Origin: Dryomyza anilis
Taxonomy: Eukaryota > Arthropoda > Insecta > Diptera > Dryomyzidae
Assembly (NCBI GenBank): GCA_951804985.1
Contig: OX638131.1
Location: 5,432,630 to 5,496,629 of the forward strand
Length of the DNA: 64,000 nucleotides
Direction of reading: 5' to 3'
A model generated the notes under the pieces. That model searched no databases. It had not been told where the DNA came from and saw only the letters and a list, made by a program, of their open reading frames with translations. A program made the translations under genes and the position numbers. Below are positions 1 to 10,660 of the stretch, piece after piece; positions within the stretch are counted from its first letter, which is position 1; every line of letters begins with the position of its first letter.

Positions 1-576
1 CAGTGTTATTAGTATATATTCAATCTTCTTATATATAATTAATCAATATGATTATGAAAAGCAAACAGCGAATCATATGTTTACTCTTTAAGTATTCGTT
101 GTAAATTTATTCACATTTCCATAGTTTGTTCTCAAACCTCTAAGTACATACACACACCCTCAACAATGTCCACATGCATATACACAAACCTTCTCAAAAT
201 TGTGCTTAGTATGAATATAGTTCTTAATACATAATTCATAAAACGTGGTTTATTATTATTATTATCATTCTCCACGAAAAAAAATCTGTAATGGAACACT
301 GACATATTATTTTAATACCATTTTATCGAATTTGTTAACCTTTATCAATGGTTTTTTGTTTATTAATCATTGCATATTAAACGTTATTGAATATCGCATG
401 AGTAATTCTTAGGCAAATACGTTTTTATTGATTTAGTTACAAAGGTTGTGAAATGTTTTCTTGGTTTAAAGATAAGAAAACTAATGTCTAACTGTTATCA
501 GCGAAGTGTGCTTTACTATAGTGTATGGATTGTGTTCTTTTTTTAAATATAAATCCGCAAAAACTCACAATATCTA
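1..576. other. AT-rich intergenic DNA
   Basis: No open reading frame, RNA gene or clear repeat is visible. It consists of AT-rich sequence with short A and T runs. Confidence 0.5.
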
Positions 577-1344
577 CACAGAAAAAAAAATACTTCAATA
601 TTAAGATTTTATTCATAAATATTATGAATTTTTTCACCAACTACCAGATTCATCATATGGATGATTTCATTCATTGAATTGCAATTTAATGTTTTTAATG
701 TTCTTAAACATCAAAGTTACATAAAAACATCAAATTTACACAAAAACATCATTTACACATTTGTAGTATTTATAATTCCTAAACAGTTTATAACATAATT
801 AATTGTTGAATAATGTTTATTGATTTATAAACTAGTATTTTGAAAAAAAATAATATTTCTTCAAAATAAATTTATTGATAGATATTTTTTTACGAATTAA
901 AAAAAAAAAATTGAAATTTTTTTTTTTAAATATCAGAAAAAATAATTAAAAAAAAAAAAACTAAAAAAAAAAATTACAAAAATATATTTAAATTAAGTAT
1001 ATTTATAATAAATATATTATAAAACATTTTACTAATTTACGCATGACGAGAAAGCATTATATAAGAACTGAGAAGTACGGAAAAATGCTGAAAAATAAAT
1101 AGTTTGATTGACATTTGGTTTGATGTACAGCATTCTTTAATATATGTTGTTTTTTATGTATTTGTTTATTAATATGATGAAACGTATTCTTCACATACAC
1201 TTCATCATATTGAAGAACACTTTTTAGGTCATTCAGCAAATTGATAATGAATTCATAACATTGATGTTTTGTTGTTATCAATATTATGAATCGTTCTTCA
1301 GTGTAATGAATCATGGTTTGAAACGAAATGATTTTTTTTCGGTG
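577..1344. mobile_element. Non-autonomous TIR element (MITE family 1), full copy
   Basis: The element starts CACAGAAAAAAAAAT and ends with the near-inverse TTTTTTCGGTG, flanked by TA on both sides. Inside are paired motifs typical of this family in the window: TTTTTCACCAACTACCAG near one end, repeated CATCATATTGATGA-like palindromes, and TGAATCATGGTTTGAA near the other end. Related copies lie at 30306-30785, about 36280-37345, 50440-50720 and 56075-56950. There is no coding capacity, so it must have been moved by a transposase encoded elsewhere. The superfamily is not clear: flanking duplications in different copies are TA, AA or CA. Confidence 0.65.
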
Positions 1345-1899
1345 TATGTATTTATGTTCCGAAAAAAAGTCAAAACGGCTAAACCGAATCGAAAAAAAAT
1401 TTGACCTAATGTGTATATTGTACTTGGGCAGAGTACAGGATATATGTTGGTGTGATTGGTGGACTGGGCGTGGCACCTCCCATACAGGGCGTAGCTAACC
1501 ACCTCAAATTCTTTAAACTCACCACACCGAATTTCACCAAACTGGAACACACAATACCGAAACTCAACTCATCGAAACTCATCAATTCAAAACTCACAAC
1601 TCTACACGGATAGAAAAGATTTGTTTGAATGTAATTAAAAAGTAATATGAAATTAACATACATGTATTAGGAAAGAAGTGTAATTAAATTATAATCGAAA
1701 TTGAATTTATTCTTGTTCACGTGTAAACATTATTATATTGTCCAACAGTATCTGTCAAATTTACCATAAATATGTTACAATACCAACATAAAATTTTAAT
1801 TGCATTTGAATACACTATTTCTTGGCAATTTACTTGGTTAAAACTATGTTTCGAAACACAGAAAATGCTAATCAAATCTAAATACAACGTATGTTCGCA
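1345..1899. other. Intergenic DNA with degraded repeat fragments
   Basis: It contains a stretch (about 1410-1610) rich in CGAAACTCA/CACCACA motifs that recurs in part at 3340-3395, and a 'cctcccataca' fragment shared with 56985. It is probably old transposon debris. The open frames here are short and lack codon structure. Confidence 0.4.
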
Positions 1900-2170
1900 A
1901 CGCTCGTCTTAATTCGATAATTTATCGACTGACGAAGTTGGCAACATTGTGCAGCATTTTCTATATACGCCATCTTTTGCCTTCGTTTGAACATATTGAT
2001 GTTTAAAAACAAACAATAACAAAATGGGATTTAAATAAGTGTATTCTTCGAACATTCTACTTGTATACGACGTTGGCACTCGTTGAGCACTCGGTGTATC
2101 GGCATTTTCTGCGTACGTGTCTTTTGTTGTTCGTTGAGAAAACGTGTTCGCATCGGTAAAATTTTGTTAT
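1900..2170 (+). promoter_or_regulatory. Possible promoter or untranslated exon of unknown gene
   Basis: An island of ordinary-complexity sequence in AT-rich DNA. It has a TTATCGACTG motif resembling DREF/BEAF-type sites near 1923, then GC-richer sequence ending in 'gcatcggtaaaatt' (about 2150-2162), which could be a splice donor after a non-coding first exon. No matching downstream exon could be identified. A short candidate coding start (ATG at 2355, followed by GTGAGC at 2395) was noted but is too short to judge. Confidence 0.2.
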
Positions 2171-2716
2171 TTGTAAATTAAATAAATATATAAATTGTGT
2201 TACAAAAAGTACAAATAGTAACAGAGTATAAAGTGCAGTATATAATTTCTGTAACTAAAGTGAAAAAAACACAAATAAAAATCTGTGTTTAGATTTTCAA
2301 ACAGAATTTGGCATGTTTTATACAAAAGCCTCCGTGAATTCCTTGCCTACGCTATGTGCGGTACTGAGATCAACTGTAACTGTACCAAATATAAAGTGAG
2401 CCTGGATCGTGTGGTTTAGCGTCTGCTGGTGCAATTGTGCATTCATTGATGCTGTCACTTATACTTGCAGTTTTAATTCAATTATTTATTTAGGCATTTA
2501 AAAATTTGTATATGAATTCAATTATTATAAATCCCCACTGTGCATGTTTAAAGATTTTTAATAAAAATTAATAAAAACCAACATTTTATTTTTATTATAT
2601 TTTCAGGATTTTTTTCCAAAAAATATTTAAAAATGTTTCTATGAAAACATACTACTTTTTGTACTGAAACAACTGATATGTTTCACTGGAAACATATTTA
2701 TATTTTATTTTGATAC
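2171..2716. other. Intergenic DNA, no convincing gene
   Basis: Mostly AT-rich. The part at 2320-2420 is of ordinary complexity and holds the 14-codon frame mentioned for 2355-2396. It has no supported function. Confidence 0.35.
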
Positions 2717-3098
2717 ATATTCATTCATATTCATTTATATTCATTCATATTCATTCATATTCATTCATATTCATTCATATTCATTCATATTCATTCATAT
2801 TCATTCATATTCATTCATATTCATTCATATTCATTCATATTCATTCATATTCATTCATATTCATTTATATTCATTCATATTCATTCATATTCATTCATAT
2901 TCATTCATATTCATTCATATTCATTCTTATTCATTCATATTCATTCATATTCTTTCATATTCATTCATATTCATTCATATTCATTCATATTCATTCATAT
3001 TCATTCATATTCATTCATATTCATTCATATTCATTCATATTCATTCATATTCATTCATATTCATTCATATTCATTCATATTCATTCATTCATATTCAT
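2717..3098 (+). repeat. 10-bp minisatellite (TATTCATTCA)n
   Basis: About 38 head-to-tail copies of the 10-base unit TATTCATTCA, with only rare substitutions (for example 'ttta' for 'ttca' near 2737 and 2864, 'tctttc' near 2950). Because 10 is not a multiple of 3, the array translates into a 10-residue pseudo-repeat rich in His, Ser, Tyr, Phe and Ile in an open frame of 134 codons. That frame follows from the unit lacking stops and is not evidence of a gene. Confidence 0.95.
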
Positions 3099-3399
3099 GT
3101 TGGAAACATATTAATGTTTTATTTTGAACATATTTATGTTTCGGTTCAAATATTTATTTTATTTGGATGTAGTAATTATTATGTTTCCATTAGAACATAC
3201 TCCATTTTAAGGGGCAACATTAAAATGTTTCCGGGATATTATAATGTAAGTCAGAGCTCATTACAACACTGTTCAAGTCTCAATACAACCCTGTTTACAA
3301 ATGATTTATCAGTCAATTATATATTATATTTACATTAAATTCCAAACACCATATCGAAACTCACCACATTGAAACTAACCACACTCAAATTTAAAAAAT
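3099..3399. other. Intergenic DNA between minisatellite and gene A
   Basis: Contains several 'acatatttatgttt' motifs also seen at 24010-24140, suggesting an old dispersed repeat. No gene. Confidence 0.4.
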
Positions 3400-3452
3400 A
3401 ACTCTTGCCACTTCTACGGGAACTATTCTTTACTGTAGAAGTGACAAGAGTT
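3400..3452. repeat. Short inverted repeat (hairpin) upstream of gene A
   Basis: Left arm 3400-3417 (AACTCTTGCCACTTCTAC) and right arm 3435-3452 are reverse complements with one mismatch, around a 17-base loop. It lies about 220 bases upstream of the gene A TATA box. It could be a transposon fold-back remnant or a structured regulatory element. Nothing in the sequence decides between them. Confidence 0.7.
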
Positions 3453-3673
3453 ATACGGGAAAGAATTCTACGGGGAAGAACAGTACGCTGCAGAATTATC
3501 TTTAAGATAAGTTGTTTTGGGGGGAACATTATTTGTCTCTTGGCCACTACATTTATAACACCAATAATAAGAATATTCGCAGCGAAGCACGTGCCGCTGC
3601 TGGTAATAAATAATAACGTATTACAATAAAAGCGATTAGATAAAAACAGTGAAATGTCTTCGCTAATTTCTAT

Positions 3674-3680
3674 TATAAAT
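3674..3680 (+). promoter_or_regulatory. TATA box of gene A
   Basis: TATAAAT lies 52 bases upstream of the ATG at 3732, leaving room for a transcription start near 3705 and a short leader. The three paralogues have a TATA box (TATAAAAGCC) at a matching place. Confidence 0.6.
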
Positions 3681-3731
3681 GCCTGACATATCGGCATTTG
3701 ACGACTAGTTCTTGATAGCAGCTTAGGCGTC

Positions 3732-4994
3732 ATGTGGAAATTAAATACGTTTTTGCCAGCACTGGCACTGCTCTTGTTCGCTGGCCTGATGCAGAAGGGC
3801 GACACTGTTGGGGCACAGTCCGCCGCCCAAAACGATAACAGTGGTTATCCGAATTTACAGGACCTCGTTGTGGGCATCTACGATCAGAACTTTGATAATT
3901 TCGAAAAAGTGCTAGGTTTGGCTGATCTCAGCAATAATACCAACTTTAAGGCCGACGTATTGCTTGAACTTCATGGAGCTATGTCGGAGGTGCATCACAC
4001 GGAGGATCCGTTTCGCGCAATTCCATTGTACAACGAACTGGAGGCACTCATCAATCTTAATAACTCCGACCTAAGCCTTGAGAAAGAACATGCATTGGAC
4101 ACGAAGCGCAATGAACTGGCACTCACCATAATGGATAATGGCTCTCTGATTCTGGCATCCGGGGTAATTCTTAAGAGCTGCGCCCCAGGCAACTCAACGG
4201 TGCAACGTCTCTACGACGCACTATATTTCAGCAACGAAACTCTATCAAACGGCACGATTATCGCTTTGATAGAGAAGGTGCATTGGCTGTTGCCATTGGA
4301 GGAGCTGGTGGAGACCATGAGCAATGTATCGACGCATGTCAGTCAAAACGTAGACGCAATGTTGGCGCTCTACGACATAGCACAATTTCCCGAATCTACA
4401 CTGGACGACTTTAAGGTGCGTCTGCACCAGCTGACCTTGGAACCAACTTACAGCACAACCGTTTCACAAACGGCACAATCACGTGTGAAACAAATTTTGA
4501 ACGGCCCCCTGCAGATTTTGCTTGGTGGCGAAGTTTGTCTATCTCAACAACTCTCCAATGGGTCCAAAATATTCTTACACGAATGCTATCCCAACTACCA
4601 TACTTGTGTCTATATATATCCGAATGCCTTCTACGAACGAAAAAGTGTTCTTAAAGTGGTGGCGAAAAACAATGAATCGGAATATTATTTAATCAGCAAA
4701 TATTACTCCAATACTTTTCTTAACATTCGGGATGGTGTAGCGGAGCAACCGGGCGGATTAAGCTTTAATGTCTATAGTACTTACGGCGAAACTTTAAACA
4801 TAAACTGGAAAATACGTATTGAAGATGATCGCGCCATTATCCAGAATATGAATGGAATGGTGTACCTTTGTGCCGGAAATTTAAATGCAGTATCCGGAAA
4901 GGAGTGGTTTGCGTATACGAGAACTCAGGCCAACTACAATCTGCATTCGCAGGAATGCAAGTGGACGGTCGAAGACTGCAGAAAACCTATTTGA
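3732..4994 (+). CDS. Gene A: secreted glycoprotein of an unrecognised fly family, 420 aa
   Basis: I do not recognise this protein. Residues 1 to about 28 form a classical signal peptide (Lys at 3, then a Leu/Ala/Phe core), so it should enter the secretory pathway. Residues about 40-240 are predicted mostly helical, with the family-conserved IYDxNxDNFEKVL (49-61), NFKADVLxxL (71-80) and [13 protein letters not shown] (96-108). Residues about 265-420 look beta-rich and carry cysteines 269, 285, 292, 380, 409 and 416, including the invariant YLCAG and ECKW motifs. One more conserved cysteine (150) lies in the helical half. There are about nine N-glycosylation sequons and no membrane anchor after the signal. 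It has one exon, with a TATA box upstream and AATAAA downstream. It is the most diverged member of a family whose other copies sit 21-29 kb away. No catalytic motif is visible, so a binding or structural role is more likely than an enzyme, but that is inference. Confidence 0.85.
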   Translation: MWKLNTFLPALALLLFAGLMQKGDTVGAQSAAQNDNSGYPNLQDLVVGIYDQNFDNFEKVLGLADLSNNTNFKADVLLELHGAMSEVHHTEDPFRAIPLYNELEALINLNNSDLSLEKEHALDTKRNELALTIMDNGSLILASGVILKSCAPGNSTVQRLYDALYFSNETLSNGTIIALIEKVHWLLPLEELVETMSNVSTHVSQNVDAMLALYDIAQFPESTLDDFKVRLHQLTLEPTYSTTVSQTAQSRVKQILNGPLQILLGGEVCLSQQLSNGSKIFLHECYPNYHTCVYIYPNAFYERKSVLKVVAKNNESEYYLISKYYSNTFLNIRDGVAEQPGGLSFNVYSTYGETLNINWKIRIEDDRAIIQNMNGMVYLCAGNLNAVSGKEWFAYTRTQANYNLHSQECKWTVEDCRKPI

Positions 4995-5026
4995 AATATC
5001 TGCAGTGTTTTAAATCAGTACTAATC

Positions 5027-5056
5027 AATAAATGTATATTCTACTTTTCAAATAAA
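5027..5056 (+). terminator. Polyadenylation signals of gene A
   Basis: AATAAA occurs at 5027-5032 and again at 5051-5056, 33 and 57 bases after the stop codon. This fits a very short 3' untranslated region. Confidence 0.6.
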
Positions 5057-6048
5057 TATAAATAACTTAGGAACATCATTGTGCGTTATTACATTATTCG
5101 AAATAACAATATATCTACCCTAGTAGAAATGTACGCTATTAGAGTAGACATGTTCCTGGTCTGAACATATTGTGCATATAATTGGACGGGTTATGACAAG
5201 AAATCGATTCAAAGATCATTTCCCGATCATGATCATTGAGCAAGGAAATGATCAATCAATATTTTCCTTCTCATAAAAGACTGTAATTTGGATAACGATA
5301 TTCAAAATTAGTATTTTTTTTTGTAAATTTCAACTTTACGCACATTTTAAAAAGACAGAAATCATGGGATTCGAGGATGTGATATACCATTGGAAAGGTA
5401 ATTTAATTGTCTAAAATAAAGTGAAAAATTGATATTCATTTATCAACAGATTAAATTTTACAAAAGACTATGTAATTAATATGCATTTGCTAAACACCCT
5501 GTATCTTAAACTGGGTTCAAAATAGAACATATTTTTAGTTTACATATTCTAATTTTTTTGAATTATAGAATCACCTCCCGAGTTATTAACATCGATGTAC
5601 CAAACATCCTGTATATATGAACTTATTCATACTATCGAACATAATAGTGAATTATTCAATACAATGAATTTGAATCGTCATTTGAATATTCATCAATAAT
5701 ATATTCATAATATCTATGAATAATATAAATATCGTCGTTGTAGAACGAAAAGTCACCAAAAACATTTTCCAAATGTCAAATATTCAATTACAAAAATCTT
5801 TATAAATCTGACACCCCAGAAAATTGTTATAAATTACACGGAGGAAAAAAAATTATAAAATCCAGTAGGAATCAAGAAATATACGCAGTGATATACAGCT
5901 AAACGAAAACATTTCGTATTTTAAGAAACATTCGCACTTAGTTGTCAAAAAAGTAACTAAATACAATTATTCTTGATATTGCAGAATACATATCTTAGGT
6001 ATCACAAATGTTGTTTCTGTTTTCTTGCCAAAATTAAATGAAAAAGTG
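5057..6048. other. AT-rich intergenic DNA with dispersed-repeat fragments
   Basis: The stretch at 5110-5260 ('ctagtagaaatgt..ctattag' followed by GATCATTTCC motifs) resembles 18140-18250, 26440-26570 and 29890-30020, so it is a dispersed repeat. The stretch at 5610-5740 carries MITE family 1-like 'tattcatcaata' sequence. No gene. Confidence 0.45.
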
Positions 6049-6913
6049 TTCCCGAAACATATCGTCACAATCATGCCAAATAGATGACTGTGTAATTTTT
6101 GAAATTTGCGTTTTTTTAGATTTTTGAATGTAGTTTTTCCTCAAGTGTACTGTGTTAAAATCGAGTGTGGTTTTGTTGGATATTTCTACACACAAAAGAC
6201 AAAACCAAAAGGGCGAATTTAAAAAATTGAAAATCTTGTGATTGCCATAACTTTTTACTGGTACAAAATAAACTAGTAGTGTAAAGGCATGAACTGTTTG
6301 AATTTAACGCACATATTGATTGGCATCATTATTAAAAAAATATTTTCGATTTTTTTTTTGCCAATGGATGAAAATGATCCCAATCGATAGGTGTTTAAAA
6401 AACAAGCAGTTAATTGCTTTTTATTTTGTACCAATAAAAAGTTATGGCAAAAAAACGAATTGCATAAATTGTTTGCTTTTAAAGCACCTTTCGATTGGCA
6501 TCTTTATTTAAATTTTTTTTTTTTTTGTAATTTGCAAGACATTTTTTTGGCATTTTTTTTAAATAATGAAGCAAATCGATAGGTGATTTAAAAACAAACA
6601 ATTAATGTCTCTACATCACTATTGGCTCTCGTACCTATGAAAAGTTATGAGAAAAAGCAAAAATATTTGCGTTTTGGTCAAGATATAGCCACACAAAATC
6701 CGTGTTTATAATTAAGTAAGTTGTCCAAATCAAAAGATATTTTATATACGTGATGGTAATTGATTAATAAACCAAAGTAATAAAATAATTTTGAAAAGAA
6801 TATAATTTTTACTCATTTTTAAAGCAATTCAACTTTATAAATTGATTTCCCAACTTTTTTAAAAATGCACATTATCCCCTTTGACATGTTAGTGACGATA
6901 TATGTTTCGGGAA
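6049..6913. mobile_element. Non-autonomous TIR element (MITE family 2), full copy
   Basis: The ends are inverted: TTCCCGAAACATATCGTCAC at the left and its near-complement ending GTTTCGGGAA at the right. Inside is a large imperfect palindrome with 'cgattggcatcattatt' on one side and 'ataatgaagcaaatcgatagg' on the other. Relatives are at 26836-27477, 30275-31199, 33803-34113 and 44451-45244. It has no open frame of note. Confidence 0.7.
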
Positions 6914-6947
6914 ATCAATTAAATACATTTAAGACTGACATAACTAT

Positions 6948-7360
6948 TCAGCCCAATTCTAAATAAATACTCCCACAAATATATGGAAGAAATTCTTGTG
7001 AGAAAAAAATGTTTGTATTCTAAAGGGTTTTTCAATAAGAACGCTACAAAAGTTTTTTCAAGGGTTTTTCAACAGGGACGCTACAAAAGTAGAGCGACAG
7101 GGACAGCAAACGACGCCATATTTCTTGCCGCTCTTTTAACATTTCACTTCAGTAGGGTTTGCCATTTCATGATGGAAAGACATACGAGCCAACAACGAGT
7201 CGAAATTATTAAAATGTACTACCGAAATTCGAATTCTACTTTTGTAGCGTCCCTGTTGAAACACCCTTTATTTACAAATACTTCGGAGAAATTGATTGGA
7301 GCAAAGTCCCATCAATTTCTCCCAAATATGTGTGGGAGTATTTATTTAGAATTGGTCTGA
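6948..7360. mobile_element. TIR element carrying a nested mariner-type relic
   Basis: The left end, 6948 onward (CCAATTCTAAATAAATACTC), and the right end (to 7360) are near-perfect inverted repeats of about 45 bases that continue through 'cccacaaatatatggaaga'. The middle is occupied by a second element (7021-7270). It has no transposase of its own. Confidence 0.65.
7021..7270 (+). mobile_element. Internally deleted Tc1/mariner-like element
   Basis: Flanked by TAAAGGG and CCCTTTA with inverted ends of the type AGGGTTTTTCAACAGGGACG / CTACAAAAGT. The left end is duplicated (7021-7055 and 7058-7093). From about 7170 a reading frame encodes MERHTSQQRVEIIKMYYRNS, which matches the N-terminal helix-turn-helix region of transposases that begin SQQRVEIIKxYY, as I know from insect genomes. 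It then runs straight into the right end, so the catalytic domain is missing. It cannot mobilise itself. Confidence 0.7.
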
Positions 7361-8999
7361 TTGTAAAACATTTCAAAGTTTTGCGAATAAGATCAATACA
7401 ACTTATAAATCATAGTGACAGTTCCAAAAATATGAGATGAACTTCATTTTCAGTCTAACAGTGAGCTGGCAGTTCAAACACATTACCTCATTTAAATCAA
7501 AATACACAGCAGACCATCCAAAACCCATCACTTCAGATCCATCGCAGAGTGACATATAATTTTGGATAATATGTGAGCTTAAGATCATCACTCTATAACA
7601 TGCAGCGCGTTATAATGCAAATCAGTATCATTTGTTCATTCTTTCAAAGCATCAAATCTTTCAAATACAGACCACACAGCATCGCCCAGAGACCCTTTTA
7701 CGAACACCCACATTAGTGTCAAACAATGCACACGAACACCGAGGAAACACATATTAAATATTAATAAATTGACACCCATATAAACGTTGAAAAACTCCCA
7801 GAAAGTCTAGCAACGATCGCTGAGAATTCCCCATCTTTATACGATGGCAATCAAAATATTTATGCTCATAAATAAACCAAGGTATTGTGTGAAGATGTGC
7901 ATTGTTTGCGAGTTATCAACAGCATTTACAAAGGCCTACAAAAATTAAGATTTCTCATTTTTCACATGAAATGAAAATCATAAACCCTAAAACTGAAACA
8001 GGTTGAAAATTGTCAACGACAATCACACCTTTCGAGTGGCCGGCCGGTGCCATTGTTAGAAATCAACAAATTTTCTGCTAAACAATCGGGACAAGCGATA
8101 AATACAATGATTAATGCGATTTTCTACTTTATCGAGATCCTTGTAATTTACCTCGAGTACAACGGAGGAGTCTGCGTGGGTCTTGATTGTCATTGCTCGC
8201 GCTTGATCGGTGATCAAAAAACGCATTGTTTGTTTTATTTTACAAAATAAAAATATAGAAAAAAAAATACATTCTATTGTGTACAAAACAAAGACAAAAC
8301 CTTGCACGAGGAACCTACAAGTCTGGCAGGTTGACAGTCAAACTGGAATTTTCACTGACTTTCTTTTGTTTGTGCCAGAAGAGCCCGAATACAAAACGGG
8401 GCAATTTCCAATAAAATGCATTAACTTTTGATTGCACTGCGTGAGTTTTGACAAGGCAGTGACTCTTTCGTGCTGTCCGTCTATATGCTGTACGCTGTAT
8501 GCTGTGCCTGTTACTCATGCCGTTCGATCGGTGCGCATTCGAACCAACAAAACGACAAACGATCGTGTGCGTTGATAGTGATTTTTAGAGAATTTCTTTG
8601 TGGATTTTGTGCTGTGCTTAACAAGGATATATAATCGATTGTGTTGCTTGTTCAGCATTCGCTGCGCTGCGCTACACGAACCGAACCGATCGATGATCAA
8701 CGAATGGCCACTGATCGATATCAACAGTTATGAGTACTGTGAGTGTGTTATGTGTCAATAATGGGTATATTCGAAGGCATTTCTAAGACTGAGCATCGGC
8801 GTCCATCTTATCGATCAGAAATTGGAGGCGATCAGTGATCAGAGTTTATGGAAACGTGACGCAGCACTTTGACTTTGATTGGCGTTGGCTGTCGGCATCA
8901 CAGTGCCAAACGAAATACTAGACAAATAGTGCGCGGAGACGTGGAAAATGGAATTTAGTCGGGGAAATGGTGGCAGACCAAAAGACGCCGCCAAGAACT
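7361..8999. other. Ordinary-complexity non-coding DNA, possible regulatory region
   Basis: No gene model is supported. The part from 8030 to 8990 is GC-richer and holds about a dozen GATC sites, several inside ATCGAT or TGATCA palindromes (for example 8690-8725 and 8812-8845). It lies upstream of the T-box gene and could contain enhancer or insulator sequence. Confidence 0.35.
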
Positions 9000-10660
9000 T
9001 AAATGGTCGGAGAGAAATTTAATTACAGAGTATTTTAGAATTTTATAAATAATAAAAATTAATCAGAATATAGTTTTTTTCCCCTTTTTGGAAATTGCAG
9101 TGAATTTTCAATTTAAGTTTTTTCTTTAACAAGAAATAACTTTCTTAACTTTAAACAAAAAATTGAAATACTGTATACATTTTAAAGTTTTGTTACGCCA
9201 AGTTGTTTTAGAGAATCTGCAAAAAAAGTATAATTTATAAACAATAAAATGTAAATTTAACTAATTTATAACAATTATATACTTCATTTTGTTCTTATTT
9301 TTTTTAAAACAAGAAATTAATTTCTTAATTTAAATAACAACTGACTAAATATATAAAATTCAAATAAATAAAATAATTTTGAATAAATAAAACAATTTTG
9401 AATAAATAAAACAATTTTGAATTAATAAAATAACTGAATTCTATTAAAAAAAATATTTTCTTAAGAATCCAGAACTCAAAATTCGTAGTTTCTTCAATTG
9501 AAATCACAAATCATTTATATAGATACCGCAGATCGCAAAATTTAATATTTGTTTCCCTTAAATAACAAAAACATTATTATTAATTATCATAAATTATACA
9601 ATATAATTAAGAATGATTTTTTAATTTTCCAAAACAAGAAACTAATTTCTTAACTTAATAAAATAATTTACTAGAAACAGAAATTATAAAATAAAACAAA
9701 ATTAGTTTCTTAACCTAAAATAACATTTGATTGAATGAAAGTTCACATATTTATTTCAATTAAATAACAAAAAAATGTCTATATATAAATAAATTTATAA
9801 TTTTAACAAGAATTTTTTATATTTTAAATATTTAAAAACAAGAAAATAGTTTCTTAATAATTTAAATAAATAAACTTCAAAGTTAATAAAACAATTTATT
9901 TGTTACAGTTTAATAACAAAATATGTTAAACGTTTAAATAAGAAATTATATAATTTTATTAAGAAAATAATTTCTTAATTTCCTTAAACAAGAAATTAAC
10001 AGCTAAGTTAAAGAAAATAATTTGCTATAAACAGAATTTGTAAAAGTACCCTTATTACTAAAAATAAAAGTATACAAGAAAAAAATTTGTACGCGTCAGT
10101 TAAAAAAATGAACATTAAAAATTAATATGAAATTATTTTCTTAATATTCCAGAACAAGCAATTAGTTTCTTAAATTAAAATAACACGTCAAATGTGAATG
10201 AATAAGATCCAAAGTTTAGTTTCGGTATAATAATACAAATTAATAACAAATAATTAAACTATTTTAAAATGAAAGTATTTTCTTAATTTTCAAAAAACAA
10301 GAAACTTATTCCTCAGTTTAAGAAAATAATATTTTAGCATAGAGAATTTGTAAAAAAACCTAATTTCAAGAAAAATAAAAGTAAATAGAAAAGAATTTAT
10401 ACGTTTCAGTAAAAAAAGAATAAAATAATAAGAATTTATTTTCTTAATATCCAGAACAAGTAATTAGTTTCTTAAATTAAAATAACACGTAAAATGTTTG
10501 TTTCGATCAAATAAAAAAAATAGTATAATTAATAAGCAAGAAATTATGTGCACAATTTTAGCAAGAACATATTTTCTTAATTTCCAAAAAAACAAGAAAC
10601 TGATTTCTAAAATTGACAAAAATAATTACTAAAAACCGAAGTTGTAAAAAAACATCGTAA
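9000..10660. repeat. Diverged tandem repeat, period about 300 bp
   Basis: The motif AACAAGAAACTAATTTCTTAA and its variants recurs at about 9130, 9308, 9632, 9835, 9990, 10150, 10300, 10455 and 10590. The clearest full-unit match is 10034-10200 against 10340-10503, sharing 'agaatttgtaaaa' at the start and 'aattagtttcttaaattaaa' near the end. Each motif contains the small inverted pair AAGAAA / TTTCTT. It is more than 80% AT and has no genes. Confidence 0.6.

Noticed and set aside
2710..3114. 134-codon open frame of His/Ser/Tyr/Phe/Ile repeats
   Set aside because: It is the translation of a 10-bp minisatellite without stops; no start context, signal or splice evidence.
3335..3805. 156-codon antisense frame over the start of gene A
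   Set aside because: It runs through the hairpin and the gene A signal peptide in reverse and contains no recognisable domain.
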